Part shown: positions 5,135 through 5,145 of the stretch, piece by piece | How positions within the stretch are numbered: position 1 is the first letter of the stretch | How the letters are laid out: each line of letters starts with the position of its first letter | From: Thermoplasmatales archaeon | GTDB lineage: Archaea > Thermoplasmatota > Thermoplasmata > Thermoplasmatales > GCA-001856825 | Direction of reading: 5' to 3' | Assembly (NCBI GenBank): GCA_014874235.1 | Contig: JACWAC010000094.1 | Location: 1 to 5,145, forward strand | Length of the DNA stretch: 5,145 nt | Notes under the pieces: model-generated | What the model saw: the letters and a program-made list of their open reading frames with translations, nothing else | What the model was told of the DNA's origin: nothing | The model's database searches: none | Translations under genes and position numbers: made by a program

Positions 5135-5145
5135 AGCGATTAAAC

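Overview
The window looks archaeal. AT-rich TATA boxes sit about 25-27 bp upstream of the starts of a tRNA and of a protein gene. One mRNA is apparently leaderless with a GTG start. The tRNA lacks an encoded CCA end. AGG/AGA/GGA codons are frequent, TTG and GTG starts appear, and G+C is moderate (about 40-45% by eye). A tryptophanase-family lyase in such a context recalls the Thermoplasmata, but that placement is inference and no marker gene proves it.

Left part (1-1930): the last codons of an unidentified plus-strand gene end at 113. A type II tRNA-Leu(CAG) with its own TATA box follows. Convergent to it on the minus strand lies a full-length tryptophanase/tyrosine phenol-lyase family gene (tnaA-like). 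Immediately upstream of this gene is an unlisted 29-codon ORF with one Trp codon and a final Pro codon before the stop, which invites comparison with bacterial TnaC leader peptides.

Middle (1931-2437): a small DUF488/YeaO-like gene lies on the minus strand, and an AT-rich divergent promoter region separates it from the right-hand genes.

Right part (2438-5145): a tightly packed plus-strand unit holds a dolichyl-phosphate-mannose-synthase-like GT2 glycosyltransferase without membrane segments, then a nucleotidyltransferase-fold protein whose ATG directly abuts the upstream TGA, then an unlisted 24-codon strongly hydrophobic ORF that overlaps the nucleotidyltransferase stop as ATGA. Convergent to it is a class I SAM-dependent methyltransferase with an unfamiliar N-terminal region of about 110 residues; its 5' end may lie outside the window. 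Glycosyltransferase, nucleotidyltransferase and methyltransferase together suggest assembly or decoration of a lipid-linked sugar or polar lipid headgroup, but no substrate can be read from the sequence.

The most interesting items are the two tiny ORFs: the possible tryptophanase leader peptide, and the possible membrane mini-protein attached to the glycosyltransferase unit.
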